Positions 53,360 through 62,033 of a stretch of 64,000 bases of DNA are shown one piece after another. Numbering within the stretch: position 1 is the first letter of the stretch; each line of letters starts with the position of its first letter. This DNA comes from Mycobacterium sp. SM1. GTDB taxonomy: Bacteria > Actinomycetota > Actinomycetes > Mycobacteriales > Mycobacteriaceae. The notes below the pieces were generated by a model. That model was not told the origin of the DNA, made no database searches, and saw only the letters and a list, made by a program, of their open reading frames with translations. Location of the stretch: contig NZ_JAFLNH010000006.1 in the NCBI RefSeq assembly GCF_018361265.1, positions 1 to 64,000 of the forward strand, given 5' to 3'. Position numbers and translations under genes: made by a program.

Positions 53360-54778
53360 ATGAAGATCATCGAGGAGACCCCCTACCGATTCCGGATCGA
53401 GCAAGAAGGGGCGATGCGGGTGCCCGGAATCGTATTCGCATCCAAAACGCTGCTCCCCGGCGAACCCGGGGATATGGCGTTGAGCCAGGTCGCCAATGTG
53501 GCGACACTGCCGGGGATTGTGCGGGCGTCTTACGCGATGCCGGATGTGCACTGGGGGTACGGGTTTCCGATCGGGGGAGTGGCCGCCACCGACGTCAACG
53601 CCGGCGGGGTCATCTCGCCCGGTGGGGTCGGTTTCGATATCTCTTGCGGGGTAAGGCTTTTGGTCGCCGACTTGGACCGCGATCGGCTGCAACCGACGAT
53701 GAAGGCGGTGATGGATCATCTCGACATCGCGATCCCGCGCGGGGTGGGCACCAAGGGGGTGTGGCGGTTGCCCAACCGGGCCACGCTGGAAAAGGTGCTC
53801 ATCGGGGGCGCCCGCTTCGCCGTGGAGCAGGGACACGGCGTGGCCCGGGACCTGGAGCGCTGCGAAGACGGTGGCATGTTAGCGGGAGCCGATGCGGCGG
53901 CGCTCAGCGACCGGGCGGTCGAACGCGGGCTCGGGCAGATTGGCAGCCTGGGCTCCGGCAACCATTTTCTGGAGGTGCAGGCCGTGGATCGCGTCTATGA
54001 CCCGGACGCCGCCTCGCAGATGGGGTTATCGGAGGGCACGGTCTGCGTGATGATCCACACCGGCTCGCGTGGGCTGGGCCATCAGGTCTGCACCGATCAC
54101 GTGCGTCAGATGGGCCAGGCGATGGGCCGCTACGGAATTCAGGTACCCGACCGCCAGCTAGCGTGCGTGCCCGTCGCCTCCCCTGAGGGCCAGGCATACT
54201 TGGCGGCCATGGCGGCGGCGGCCAACTACGGGCGCGCCAACCGCCAACTGCTCGCCGAGGCCGCCCGCCGGGTCTTCGAGGAGCACACGGGAGCGTCGCT
54301 GGAGCTGCTCTATGACGTGTCGCACAACCTGGCCAAGATCGAAGACCATCCCGTCGACGGCCGGATGCGGACCGTGTGCGTGCACCGCAAGGGCGCGACT
54401 CGTTCACTGCCGCCGCATCATCCCGATCTGCCGCCCGAGTTGGCGGCGGTCGGCCAGCCGGTGCTGATTCCGGGCACCATGGGCACCGCCTCGTATGTGC
54501 TGGCGGGTGTGCCCGATAACCCGGCGTTCTTTTCCACCGCCCACGGTGCCGGCCGGGTGTTAAGCCGCCATCAGGCCGCCCGTCATACCAGCGCTGATGC
54601 GCTGTCCAGAGATCTTGAGAAAGCCGGTGTTTTGGTGCGCGGCATATCCCGCAGGGGGCTCGCCGAGGAGAAACCCGAGGCGTATAAGGACATCGACGCC
54701 GTCATCGAAACCAGCGACCGCGCCGGGCTGGCTCGCAAGGTCGCCCGCCTCATTCCTCTGGGCGTGGTGAAGGGCTAA
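53360..54778 (+). CDS. rtcB: RNA-splicing ligase RtcB
   Basis: RtcB ligase, 472 residues, joins 2',3'-cyclic phosphate or 3'-phosphate RNA ends to 5'-OH ends using GTP and Mn; homologue of Rv2631. Metal and active-site residues: GGVGFDISCGVRLL (D93, C96), GSLGSGNHFLEV, MIHTGSRGLGHQV, YDVSHNLAKIE, and STAHGAGRVLSR with the guanylylated His at about 395. The ATG at 53360 is chosen over a TTG at 53348. Paired with archease in one operon under a DosR-like promoter, which points to RNA repair during dormancy stress. Confidence 0.95.
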   Translation: MKIIEETPYRFRIEQEGAMRVPGIVFASKTLLPGEPGDMALSQVANVATLPGIVRASYAMPDVHWGYGFPIGGVAATDVNAGGVISPGGVGFDISCGVRLLVADLDRDRLQPTMKAVMDHLDIAIPRGVGTKGVWRLPNRATLEKVLIGGARFAVEQGHGVARDLERCEDGGMLAGADAAALSDRAVERGLGQIGSLGSGNHFLEVQAVDRVYDPDAASQMGLSEGTVCVMIHTGSRGLGHQVCTDHVRQMGQAMGRYGIQVPDRQLACVPVASPEGQAYLAAMAAAANYGRANRQLLAEAARRVFEEHTGASLELLYDVSHNLAKIEDHPVDGRMRTVCVHRKGATRSLPPHHPDLPPELAAVGQPVLIPGTMGTASYVLAGVPDNPAFFSTAHGAGRVLSRHQAARHTSADALSRDLEKAGVLVRGISRRGLAEEKPEAYKDIDAVIETSDRAGLARKVARLIPLGVVKG

Positions 54779-54902
54779 GCGAAGCATCCCGGCGGCTATC
54801 CGCTAGCCGGGCCGGCGTCCGGCTCGCGGCGGTGCGGCGGGCAAACCATTGCCGGCCAAGCCCTGCTGGTCATGTGTCGGTGCCGCTGCAGCGCATCGCA
54901 GG

Positions 54903-54918
54903 TGAGGACTTTCGGCAC
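54903..54918 (+). promoter_or_regulatory. DosR-like box upstream of the Rv0079-like gene
   Basis: GAGGACTTTCGGCACT contains AGGACTTTCGGCAC, which matches 10 of 14 positions of GGGACTWWAGTCCC. It lies about 50 bp before the chosen start at 54970. Weaker than the other boxes. Confidence 0.42.
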
Positions 54919-54969
54919 TATTCGTCGCGGGTGACGGTAAGCCAGACTTGCTTGCCGCTGCTGCAGTTG

Positions 54970-55800
54970 ATGAGTTGCGAAGAAAGTGGGGTCTGCCTCG
55001 TGGTGTCTGCAGTCGAGCCCTCGGCGGCTCAGCACTTCCCCAATGTCACCGTCTTCTCCGCCGACCGTATATCGGCCTCGGAGGCCGAATATGTGGCGCA
55101 TGCGGTGGGCCGGGTGCTGGAGCATCGGGGAATCTCCGGGGGTGCTCGAGTGCGGCTGAGCACCGCGAACCACGCCGATGGGCCGATGCTGGTGCAGGTG
55201 AATTTACACGTGCGGAACACTCCGGCGCGGGTGCAGGCCCTCACCGGCGGCCCGGATGATCTGTCGTCGGTGCTGGTGCGGCTGGACCGTCAGATCGTTC
55301 GGGTGTGGGCGCCGTGGCGGCCACGGCCCTGGCCCGACCGGACCCGCCGGATATTGACCGCGTCCGCGGAGGCGTTGGTCTCCCGTCGCAAAGCCTATGT
55401 GCTGCAGCGCGGGACGCCGTTAGAGGCCTTGGCGGTGATGGACGCGATGGACTACGACGTGCACTTGTTCACCGACATCGAATCCGGGGAGGAGGCGGTG
55501 GTGTATCGGGCCGGACCGTCAGGGCTGCGGCTGGCACGCCAGCGACGCATGTATCCGCCCGGGTGGTCGTGGTCGCCGGCCGCCTGCAACCCACCGGTGC
55601 CCTTGATCGTGAATTCGTCTCCGACGCCGGTGCTCAGTGAGACTGCCGCAGTGGAGCGGGCGCGCGAAGGTCTGCGGTTCCTGTTTTTCACCGACCCGGA
55701 GACCGGCCGTGGCCGGTTGCTGTATCCGCGCTACGACGGCAACCTCGGGTTGATTACGCCGGTGGACCATGCCGACAAAGGTGAAAATGCCGCGAAGTGA
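54970..55800 (+). CDS. Rv0079-like ribosome-associated dormancy factor
   Basis: Protein of 276 residues with an S30EA/HPF-like layout. The N-terminal domain (FPNVTVFSADRISASEAEYVAHAVGRVLEHRGISGGARVRLSTANHADGPMLVQVNLHVRNTPARVQAL) is followed by two C-terminal HPF-like modules (EALVSRRKAYVLQRGTPLEALAVMDAMDYDVHLFTDIESGEEAVVYRAGPSGLRLAR; PTPVLSETAAVERAREGLRFLFFTDPETGRGRLLYPRYDGNLGLITP). It closely resembles M. tuberculosis Rv0079, a dormancy-regulon protein linked to ribosome stabilisation and translation arrest. The ATG at 54970 is chosen; the longer frame to 54832 crosses the promoter region. It overlaps the Rv0080-like gene by 14 bp. Confidence 0.9.
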   Translation: MSCEESGVCLVVSAVEPSAAQHFPNVTVFSADRISASEAEYVAHAVGRVLEHRGISGGARVRLSTANHADGPMLVQVNLHVRNTPARVQALTGGPDDLSSVLVRLDRQIVRVWAPWRPRPWPDRTRRILTASAEALVSRRKAYVLQRGTPLEALAVMDAMDYDVHLFTDIESGEEAVVYRAGPSGLRLARQRRMYPPGWSWSPAACNPPVPLIVNSSPTPVLSETAAVERAREGLRFLFFTDPETGRGRLLYPRYDGNLGLITPVDHADKGENAAK

Positions 55801-56266
55801 CCATCGGCCGGATGGCGGGGGCGTCGACATGGCAGCGCGCCGGGTGGTTGAACTCGATAGCACCGAGGCGATGCGGTTGTTAGCCAGTGTCGATCACGGG
55901 CGGGTGGTGTTCACCCAGCACGCGTTGCCGGCGATTCGCCCGGTGAACCACCTTGTTGACGCCGGACGGGTGATTATCCGCACCCGGCTGACCGCCCGGC
56001 TCTCCACCGTGGTGCGCTCGAGCAGCGACGCCAGGATGGTGGTGGCCTATGAGGCCGACGATCTCGACCCACGGCGGCGCACCGGCTGGAGCGTGGTGGT
56101 GACCGGGCTGGCCAGCACACTCACCGACCCTGATCAGGTCAGCCGCTACGAGCGGCTGCTGCAGCCGTGGGTGCACCCGGCGGACACCGTGATCGCCATC
56201 GAACCCGAGATCATCACGGGTATCCGCATCATCGCCGACACCGCGAAATGCGACACCACGAAATGA
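55787..56266 (+). CDS. Pyridoxamine-5'-phosphate-oxidase-fold protein (Rv0080-like)
   Basis: Split-barrel flavin- or F420-binding-fold protein of about 159 residues: ARRVVELDSTEAMRLLASVDHGRVVFTQHALPAIRPVNHLVDAGRVIIRTRL, YEADDLDPRRRTGWSVVVTGLASTLTDPDQVSRY, then TVIAIEPEIITGIRI. It closely resembles Rv0080. The start ATG 55787 lies inside the 3' end of the Rv0079-like gene, reproducing the Rv0079-Rv0080 pair of M. tuberculosis with translational coupling. Cofactor and substrate unknown. Confidence 0.9.
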   Translation: MPRSDHRPDGGGVDMAARRVVELDSTEAMRLLASVDHGRVVFTQHALPAIRPVNHLVDAGRVIIRTRLTARLSTVVRSSSDARMVVAYEADDLDPRRRTGWSVVVTGLASTLTDPDQVSRYERLLQPWVHPADTVIAIEPEIITGIRIIADTAKCDTTK

Positions 56267-56372
56267 GCGTCGTCCGCCCGGCGATCATCGGATGGCCCCG
56301 GCCGCGGCGGGTAGCCAGCTGTTGCGGTTGAGTGGTCGGTAGTTGTCGGTGGTGTGCTGTAGGAACTGAGAT

Positions 56373-56495
56373 ATGAGTCTGGCGGTGTGGGCTGAGCGCA
56401 ATGGTGTTGCGCGGATGACGGCGTATCGCTGGTTTCGTGCTGGGCTGTTGCCGGTACCCGCCCGACGCGTGGGCCGGCTAGGGAGGGCTTCTTGA
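56373..56495 (+). pseudogene. IS607-type resolvase, N-terminal fragment
   Basis: 40 codons: MSLAVWAERNGVARMTAYRW followed by FRAGLLPVPARRVGRLGRAS and a stop. This is the MerR-like helix-turn-helix start of the small serine recombinase of IS607-family elements. The catalytic domain and the TnpB partner are absent. The group II intron remnant begins immediately after it. Confidence 0.8.
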
Positions 56496-56514
56496 AGTGG
56501 TGCTGTGCACTCGC

Positions 56515-57007
56515 CTTCCCACGTTCGGTGCAGCAGCCGCAGATGGCACTCACGCCACCTCGGCGCTCATCGCGGCCAGCGCTACCGCGCTGACCGCCGG
56601 TAAGAACCCGATGACCCAATCACCGTTGCGACCCAGCATCCGCCGCTGGCGGCTGCGCCTGAAGACCGGTCACGACCTGGATGAGCTCGCCGCGTAGATC
56701 AACCCGATCGTGGTGGGCTGGATGAACTACTACGGCCTGTTCTACCGGTCGCGGTTTTATCCCCTGTTGCAGCGCATCAACACCTACCTGATGCGGTGGG
56801 CCGGATAGAAGTACAAGCGGCTGCGCGGCTTTCGCCGGTTTCAAGGGTGGTGGGCCGGGGTCGTTCAACGCGACCCCGCGCTATTCGCGCACTGGCGATG
56901 GGCAAGCACGGTCGCCGGATTGCGATCAGAAGAGCGGAGTGATGGGAGGCTGTCACGCTCCGTTCTGTGGGGGACCTGGGGGTGCAAGTCCCCCGGGGCC
57001 ACCCGAC
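56515..57007 (+). mobile_element. Group II intron remnant (maturase C-terminus and domains V-VI)
   Basis: Degenerate maturase C-terminus in one frame: IRRWRLRLKTGHDLDELAA, TAG at 56695, INPIVVGWMNYYGLFYRSRFYPLLQRINTYLMRWAG, TAG at 56806, KYKRLRGFRRFQGWWAGVVQRDPALFAHWRW. This is followed at about 56932-56963 by a domain V-like hairpin (GAGCGGAGTGATG...GCTCCG), then a domain VI-like hairpin and the intron-type end CCACCCGAC near 57007. The reverse-transcriptase part and the 5' ribozyme domains are missing, so it cannot move. It interrupts a DUF1778 antitoxin gene. Confidence 0.85.
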
Positions 57008-57008
57008 T

Positions 57009-57176
57009 CTTCAGCGTTTCGCGATCCAACGTGCGGAGGACGTCTTGCGCCAAGAGCTGGTGACGGTGATGGAGCCCGAACAGTTCGACAAGCTGGTGTC
57101 CTCGCTCGACGCCGCGGACTCCGCACCACGACTCGCGGCAGCCGCCCGCAAGCCGGCGGCGTTCCAGCGGCGCTAA
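57009..57176 (+). pseudogene. DUF1778 (TacA-type) antitoxin, C-terminal fragment
   Basis: 56 codons after the intron end: LQRFAIQRAEDVLRQELVTVMEPEQFDKLVSSLDAADSAPRLAAAARKPAAFQRR. This is the usual C-terminal half of DUF1778 antitoxins, which wraps around a GNAT toxin. The N-terminal ribbon-helix-helix DNA-binding part is absent; the intron remnant stands in its place. Its stop is 4 bp before the toxin GTG. Confidence 0.8.
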
Positions 57177-57180
57177 AGCG

Positions 57181-57680
57181 GTGTTCGAGGCCGCGCGGCT
57201 CGATGACGAGCATGCGTTGGCGGGGTTCGACCGCGGTAAGCAGGCGCTGAACAGCTGGCTGGTCGAGCATGCCCGCCGCGCGGACAGTAGCGGAGTCGCG
57301 CACGTGTACGTGTGGACCCCGCGCGGGGAATCGAAGGTTTGCGCTTATTTTGCCATCTGTCCCGCCGAAGTCGTGCGGAAAGACGACGGCGTGCCAGGGT
57401 CGATGGCTGGCGGGTATTCCCGCATACCCGGGTATTTAATCGCCCGGCTGGCACTCGACCGAGCACTGCATGGTCAGGGGTACGGCGAGCAGCTACTCCT
57501 GGATGCAGTTGGCAAAGCCGTTGCCGCGTCGGAAATTGGCGGGGACGACTCATCGTTGTCGATGCGCCAGACGAGGAGTCCCAGTCGTTTTACGAGCATT
57601 ACCACTTCGTCCCCGTCCGGTTTTGTGAGCGCCGTCTGGCGAAACGACACAGCGGCCGGACCTTTGTTGCAAGTCCTTAA
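57181..57680 (+). pseudogene. GNAT toxin (TacT-like), frameshifted
   Basis: Acetyltransferase toxin of the kind that acetylates charged tRNA. The intact part reads FEAARLDDEHALAGFDRGKQALNSWLVEHARRADSSGVAHVYVWTPRGESKVCAYFAICPAEV, then GYLIARLALDRALHGQGYGEQLLLDAVGKAVAASEIGG with the acetyl-CoA loop GQGYGE. At about 57545 (a GGGG run) one base seems to be missing, and the C-terminus continues in another frame as LIVVDAPDEESQSFYEHYHFVPV. Probably inactive. Confidence 0.82.
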
Positions 57681-57759
57681 GCTACCCCCTGACGGACGTG
57701 GCTTGCAGCGCGGCACCATTTGACCCGCCCCTATGTCAACGACAACGCCGACGGCGTAC

Positions 57760-58443
57760 TCAAGGGGTTGGTTTCGGCATTGTCGGCAGGATGGGTGGTT
57801 CTGGAGGGAGCTGACCGGGGGGAAGTTCGATGACCTTCTGTAACAGGCGACAGTCGCCGGTGATCTCCAGTGCGGCGAATTTGATTTGCCCCAGGCTGAA
57901 GTCGTAGCCGTTGCCCGACACGGTGTAGTCGCGTTTGGACGCCTCGTTGAACAGCGAGGACTGGTCGGTGGCGCCGTACTTGGCGGCTTCCTCACGCACG
58001 ATGCCGGCGGCGGTTTTGAACTCGTTCGCTGTAAACGTGCGCCCGAACACGATGCCGTCCGCGATGGGGCGACGCGCAATGTCGGCCTCGAGTCTGTCAC
58101 ACGGCAACCCGGCCCGGGCGGACTCGATCAAGTTGGGGTCGTCGTCGAATTTCCAGGTCTGGCCAGGCACGGCAGCGCTGATCCGCTCGCCGATCACGCG
58201 GGCGGTGTTGTTGAGGCGCTGGCGCGCGGCCTCGTAGGAGCCCTTGGCGCGCATACTGTCGATCAGCGCGATCTCCTGCTGCTCGGTCAAGCGCTGGGTC
58301 TCATAGGGGTTGCCCAACTCCTTGCTCACCTTTCTTGCCTTCTCATACAGCGCGCAGCCGCCCGTCAACAGCCCTATCAGGGCGGCAGCGAGGACCGGGG
58401 CCAGGGCCGCAGCCGCCCGCGCACGCACCGGCGGGGCCATCAT
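57760..58443 (-). CDS. lppV: LppV-like lipoprotein (Rv2796c homologue)
   Basis: Lipoprotein of 227 residues with a signal peptide and lipobox LLTGGC (lipidated Cys about residue 30). The mature part, ELGNPYETQRLTEQQEIALIDSMRAKGSYEAARQRLNNTARVIGERISAAVPGQTWKFDDDPN ... CDRLEADIARRPIADGIVFGRTFTANEF ... GDCRLLQKVIELPP, fits the LppA/LppV family of mycobacterial outer-leaflet lipoproteins. Function unknown. Its start overlaps the stop of the upstream hydrolase gene (ATGA), as in the Rv2798c-Rv2797c-Rv2796c operon. Confidence 0.88.
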   Translation of the reverse strand: MMAPPVRARAAAALAPVLAAALIGLLTGGCALYEKARKVSKELGNPYETQRLTEQQEIALIDSMRAKGSYEAARQRLNNTARVIGERISAAVPGQTWKFDDDPNLIESARAGLPCDRLEADIARRPIADGIVFGRTFTANEFKTAAGIVREEAAKYGATDQSSLFNEASKRDYTVSGNGYDFSLGQIKFAALEITGDCRLLQKVIELPPGQLPPEPPILPTMPKPTP

Positions 58444-59997
58444 TGGTGGGGCTGCACCTGCACGGTGAGGTCGGGCCGGTTCAACAGCACCGCCGCCAGG
58501 TTGAAGCCGGTCATCTGCCGCATCGCGTCGTGAGGGTATCCGCCGTGCCCATGGGAGGCGCTCTTGTAGATGTCCCCATCGCCCAGGTGCACCCAGCCCG
58601 CCTCGGTCTGCAGGTGCGTGAATCGGTAGCGCGGCACGGGCGGGCCGTCGATGATGTCGTTGGGGTCGGCGCCCCAGCCGTGCAGCGGCGCGGTGGCCGC
58701 GATGAACCGGATCGGGTCATCGGGGGCGGTCATGACGAAAAAGTTGTGGTCGGTCATGCCCAGCTTGGCCGGGGAGGTCGCCTCAAAGCCCGGCGAGCCG
58801 TACATCACCGCGTTGGTCACCGCCGAGCTGGCGCCGTCTTTCAGCGCGATCCCCGAGACCAGCGACCCGTAAGAGTGCCCGAACAACGCCGTGCTGTGGT
58901 TCGGGTTGTGCGACGCGAATTCAGGTTCGCCAGGAACGACTCCAGCCTAAGCGCCCCGGCGTGCGCCAAATCGGTGGACGAGGTGTCCCCCGAGACCAGC
59001 GTCGGCGGGGGCTGATATCCGGTCCACGCGACCGTCGAGACATTCTGGCTCTCACCGACCCTCCAGGCCACGAATTGCGCTTCCTGTCGCAGCCCGGCAG
59101 CTTCCTTCGTCATGGTGGCGAGGGCTTCCCGGGTGGTGCCCGACACCCCGGGAACGGTCACCGACACGTGGTCGGCGGTGAACGGGTCGCCGATGGCGAC
59201 AGCGGCCGGGATCATCTGCGAGGGGTCGTCGGGGCGGGCCAGATACAGCAGGTGCGAGTCGGGCACCTTAAGCGCCGAGCGGATGCCCGCGATGTCGGCC
59301 AGCCGGTCGGTTTTGACCTGGCCGTCGGGCAGCGCCCGGTATTCCCGCTCGAGTTGGTCGAGCAGGCCGCGGTTGGCGTTGTCGATGGCGGTGATGTCAC
59401 CCGAGGACATGTCGGTCGCGCCGGACGCCGGGTCTGCGTGCTGGTTCCCGCCGGTGCCGGGCACGTCTTCGGGAAAGCCGAACTCGGCCAGCCCGGCCGA
59501 CGCCGCGATGACCTGCTCACCGACCTCCCGTCGGCGGCCACCAGCAGCGCCACCCGGTGGCGGATGTCGGCCCGCAGCACCGCGCCCTGTTGCGCCCGGG
59601 CCGCGTGCTGCTGCTCGCTGCCGCCGCGGCGGGTGTCGGTGACGCTGTAGTCCTCACCGACCTCGAAGCCCTCGCGTTCCGCCTCATGGACCTTTTCCAG
59701 CGCGTACTTCTTGGCCGCCCTGATGCGCTCCGCGCCGCGGCGGGCCGTGCTCGCGGTCTCCCGCAGCTGATCAGCCGCCCCGTCCACCCGCGTCTTGGCG
59801 ATCGCCGCGCGCTCGACGGTGGTGTCGCGGAAGGCGCCCTTCCAGCCGGGCGCCGACAGCACCGTGTAGGCCTCAGAAAAGCACGCCTCGCAGCGCTCTG
59901 CCCTCGCCTCCAAATCCGCGGCAAGCGAGAGCAAGGGGGAGACCGACCAGAACCGCACCTCCGAAAGCGGCGGCAGACCGCCCGGCACCGCGGGCAC
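58440..59997 (-). pseudogene. DUF1023 alpha/beta hydrolase (Rv2797c homologue), frameshifted
   Basis: Remnant of a roughly 520-residue protein. The N-terminal helical region (SVSPLLSLAADLEARAERCEACFSEAYTVLSAPGWKGAFRDTTVERAAIAKTRVDGAADQL) is followed by the DUF1023 hydrolase: LVAWRVGES-like AQFVAWRVGESQNVSTVAWTGYQPPP, the nucleophile elbow FGHSYGSLVSG, NFFVMTAPDDPI and the His region near VHLGDGDIYKSASHGHGG. The frame changes near 59,525 and 58,915, each explained by a single-base indel. Start GTG 59997 is just after the stop of the Rv2798c-like gene. Confidence 0.85.
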
Positions 59998-59999
59998 GC

Positions 60000-60296
60000 C
60001 TACCCCGCCTTCGGGTCCACTGCGCGCAGCTTCGCGGCGGACAGGGCCTCGCTGGCCAGCATCCGGTCGGTGTAGCCGCTGACCCCGCTGGCGGCGGCCC
60101 GCAGCCAGTCCACCATCGCCGTCGTGGCATGCTGGGCCGCCAAGCGGGCGGTGTGCGCCGCCGCCGCGCTCGCCTGTCCGGTGGTCAGCTGTCCCAGCGC
60201 GGTCTCCCCGCAGCTGCCCACCTCGGCGGCCAACGCCCCGCACCGCGACGCCCGCCCCCGCAGCTCGGCAGGGTCAAAGGCCAGCAGCGCGGGCAT
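60000..60296 (-). CDS. Rv2798c-like helical protein
   Basis: Protein of 98 residues with the size and helix-turn-helix-hairpin composition of ESX-type WXG100 relatives: FDPAELRGRASRCGALAAEVGSCGETALGQLTTGQASAAAAHTARLAAQHATTAMVDWLRAAASGVSGYTDRM. A WxG motif is not evident (DWLRAAASG is the nearest). It precedes the DUF1023 gene by 2 bp, as Rv2798c precedes Rv2797c. Such pairs often couple a small helical protein to a larger effector-like protein. Function unknown. Confidence 0.8.
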   Translation of the reverse strand: MPALLAFDPAELRGRASRCGALAAEVGSCGETALGQLTTGQASAAAAHTARLAAQHATTAMVDWLRAAASGVSGYTDRMLASEALSAAKLRAVDPKAG

Positions 60297-61121
60297 GGGG
60301 CAAGCCTAACCGGAAACCAGGCTCGGGTGTAACGGTGACGGTTACCCGGTGGTGTCCGGCCAGCGACGGCACGCCTTGATAGCAGCAAAGATAGCAGCAA
60401 AGAAAGTTCTCACACCGCAGGTGAGAACCGGTTTCCTCCGCAAGCCGACCTGTGGTGACCCTCGTCGTCGTGACGCCCCAGCGGTCGTCGCGGTCATCCG
60501 CTCGACACAAAGCCCCCACACGTCGCGCTGGATGACACCATTCGGCTGAACACGGCGGTCGGGCTGGCTGGGTCCGTGGCGGCGCACGGGAGCGCAGCGG
60601 ACGGGAGCCGCCACGGCGTGGTCCTGAGATGCCCCGTGGTTTGGGACGTGGCCGGGTCGAGTGCCGGGGCTGTTGAAGCGTTCGTCTGCTGTTGGCTGCG
60701 CCAGGCGGCGACCTGTGACGAGCGCACGAGCAGCGTGAGCGCTGGGCGATCACCGGGTGGTCCAGCACAGCGCGGATGATGGCGTACTGGCGACTCAGGC
60801 CATTGCCGCGGAACGTGTCGCAGTCTTCTAATTGCCTTGCGCCACAGGGCATTTGCTCCTCATCTAAGCGGCGCAGGGGCATAGATCACCGCCGCGACCA
60901 CTGGCACATCCACCGCCGTGTATGAGGGTAGATTCGCAACGGCGCTCACCTTCCACGGACCGCTATGTCACGATCCGCCCAGTATGACCAGCGAATTCCC
61001 GTGTGCGACACAAATACTTGGGGTTGGTTACGAGTCGTTAATCTACCTGCTGTTCGGCCAGATTCACGGCCCGGCGAACGGGCTGCGTGCGGGCGCCTCG
61101 GGTCTGTCGATATCACCTCAC
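60297..61121. other. 825-bp region without a supportable gene
   Basis: Open frames are short and unrecognised. The only structure noted is a 12-bp direct repeat, GATAGCAGCAAA, twice in tandem at 60378-60401. Confidence 0.45.
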
Positions 61122-61486
61122 TCAGATCGGCAGCCGGCGAATCCGCATTGTCTCCTCGCCGAGCACAACGACGGACCCATCTTCCAGGCCGGCCTCCGCT
61201 ACTGGAAGGTTGTCGATGAGTAGACGCGCCTGTTGGGCGGCTCGTCGACCGACTGCACGTCGTATCAGGACAATCGACGGCTCGGTGGTACCTGACCGGG
61301 CCAGCGAGGTGCCAAAATCCGTATCAGCGCTGATTAACACACGCCTTTCGGATGCGGCCAGCGCGAGGACCCATCATCGGCCGCGTTGGCGAGTCCGCGA
61401 TCACGAACATGGACGACATCGTGACCAGCTTCGACGAGAAATGGGGATAGCGTCGGCGACAGGTTCGCGTCCAGCAACAGCCTCAT
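61122..61486 (-). pseudogene. DUF5615 PIN-like toxin, frameshifted
   Basis: PIN-like protein of the DUF5615 family, usually the partner of DUF433 antitoxins. The start at 61486 reads MRLLLDANLSPTLSPFLVEAGHDVVHVRDRGLANAADD. About 61,370 one base is missing, and the frame moves to VLISADTDFGTSLARSGTTEPSIVLIRRAVGRRAAQQARLLIDNLPV ... VVVLGEETMRIRRLPI. Acidic PIN-site residues (LDANLSP, SADTDFG) are present but split between frames. The antitoxin gene just upstream is broken by an IS3 element. Confidence 0.82.
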
Positions 61487-61509
61487 GCGGTCGGACGCAA
61501 CGGCAGCTC

Positions 61510-61655
61510 TCACTCCCGCACTGCCTCAGCCGCGTAGCGCAGAGCCTCGGCAATGTCTTCCTCAAGGTCAGGAAGCTCGGCAAGAATCTCAGCCGGGATC
61601 ATCTGGTCAGCAACCATCGCGACCACGGTCGAAACAGGGATACGCAACCCCCGGA
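61510..61655 (-). pseudogene. DUF433 antitoxin, main part (split by IS3 insertion)
   Basis: C-terminal part of a DUF433 antitoxin: IRGLRIPVSTVVAMVADQMIPAEILAELPDLEEDIAEALRYAAEAVRE. The N-terminal part (MAVQATADVMGGIPC, with one G missing from a run) lies beyond the IS3 element at 62940-62988. Removing the element and one copy of CGGA joins the halves into GGIPCIRGLRIPV. It stands directly upstream of the DUF5615 toxin frame. Confidence 0.85.
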
Positions 61656-61722
61656 TGGGGTTGACTCCTAATGGTGGACACCTGACTGGTGGGAGTGCTG
61701 GACCCGCGGGAAGGATGTCCGT

Positions 61723-62033
61723 ATGTCGGGCAAGCGTGGCAAGTACACCCCGGAGTTTGGGGAGCAGGCTGCCCGCCTGGTGATTGAGACCGGCCGCCCG
61801 GTGGCTCATGTGGCCGCCGAGATCGGGGTCGGTGATCCAGTGCTGGGGCGTTGGGTGCGCCTGCAACGCCACGCGGCCGAAGCTGGCGATACTGGCGCGG
61901 TGTTCGATGCTGATGAGCGCGCTGAGTTGGAGCCTCTGCGTAAAAAGAACGCCGAATTACGTTTGGATCGTGAGTTTTTGAAAAAGCCGCGGCCTTGTTC
62001 GTCTGCGAGCAGCACCGGTAGCAGACTAGTGGG
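61723..62033 (+). pseudogene. IS3 OrfA, frameshifted at its end
   Basis: HTH protein start KRGKYTPEFGEQAARLVIETGRPVAHVAAEIGVGDPVLGRWVRLQRHAAEAGD, then the zipper ERAELEPLRKKNAELRLDREFLKK. Shortly after FLKK one base is missing (expected AAALFVCEQH), so the normal OrfA end is read out of frame. Confidence 0.82.

Noticed and set aside
60378..60401. Tandem GATAGCAGCAAA repeat as a regulatory iteron
   Set aside because: Only two copies, no replication or regulator gene adjacent, and no third copy seen nearby.
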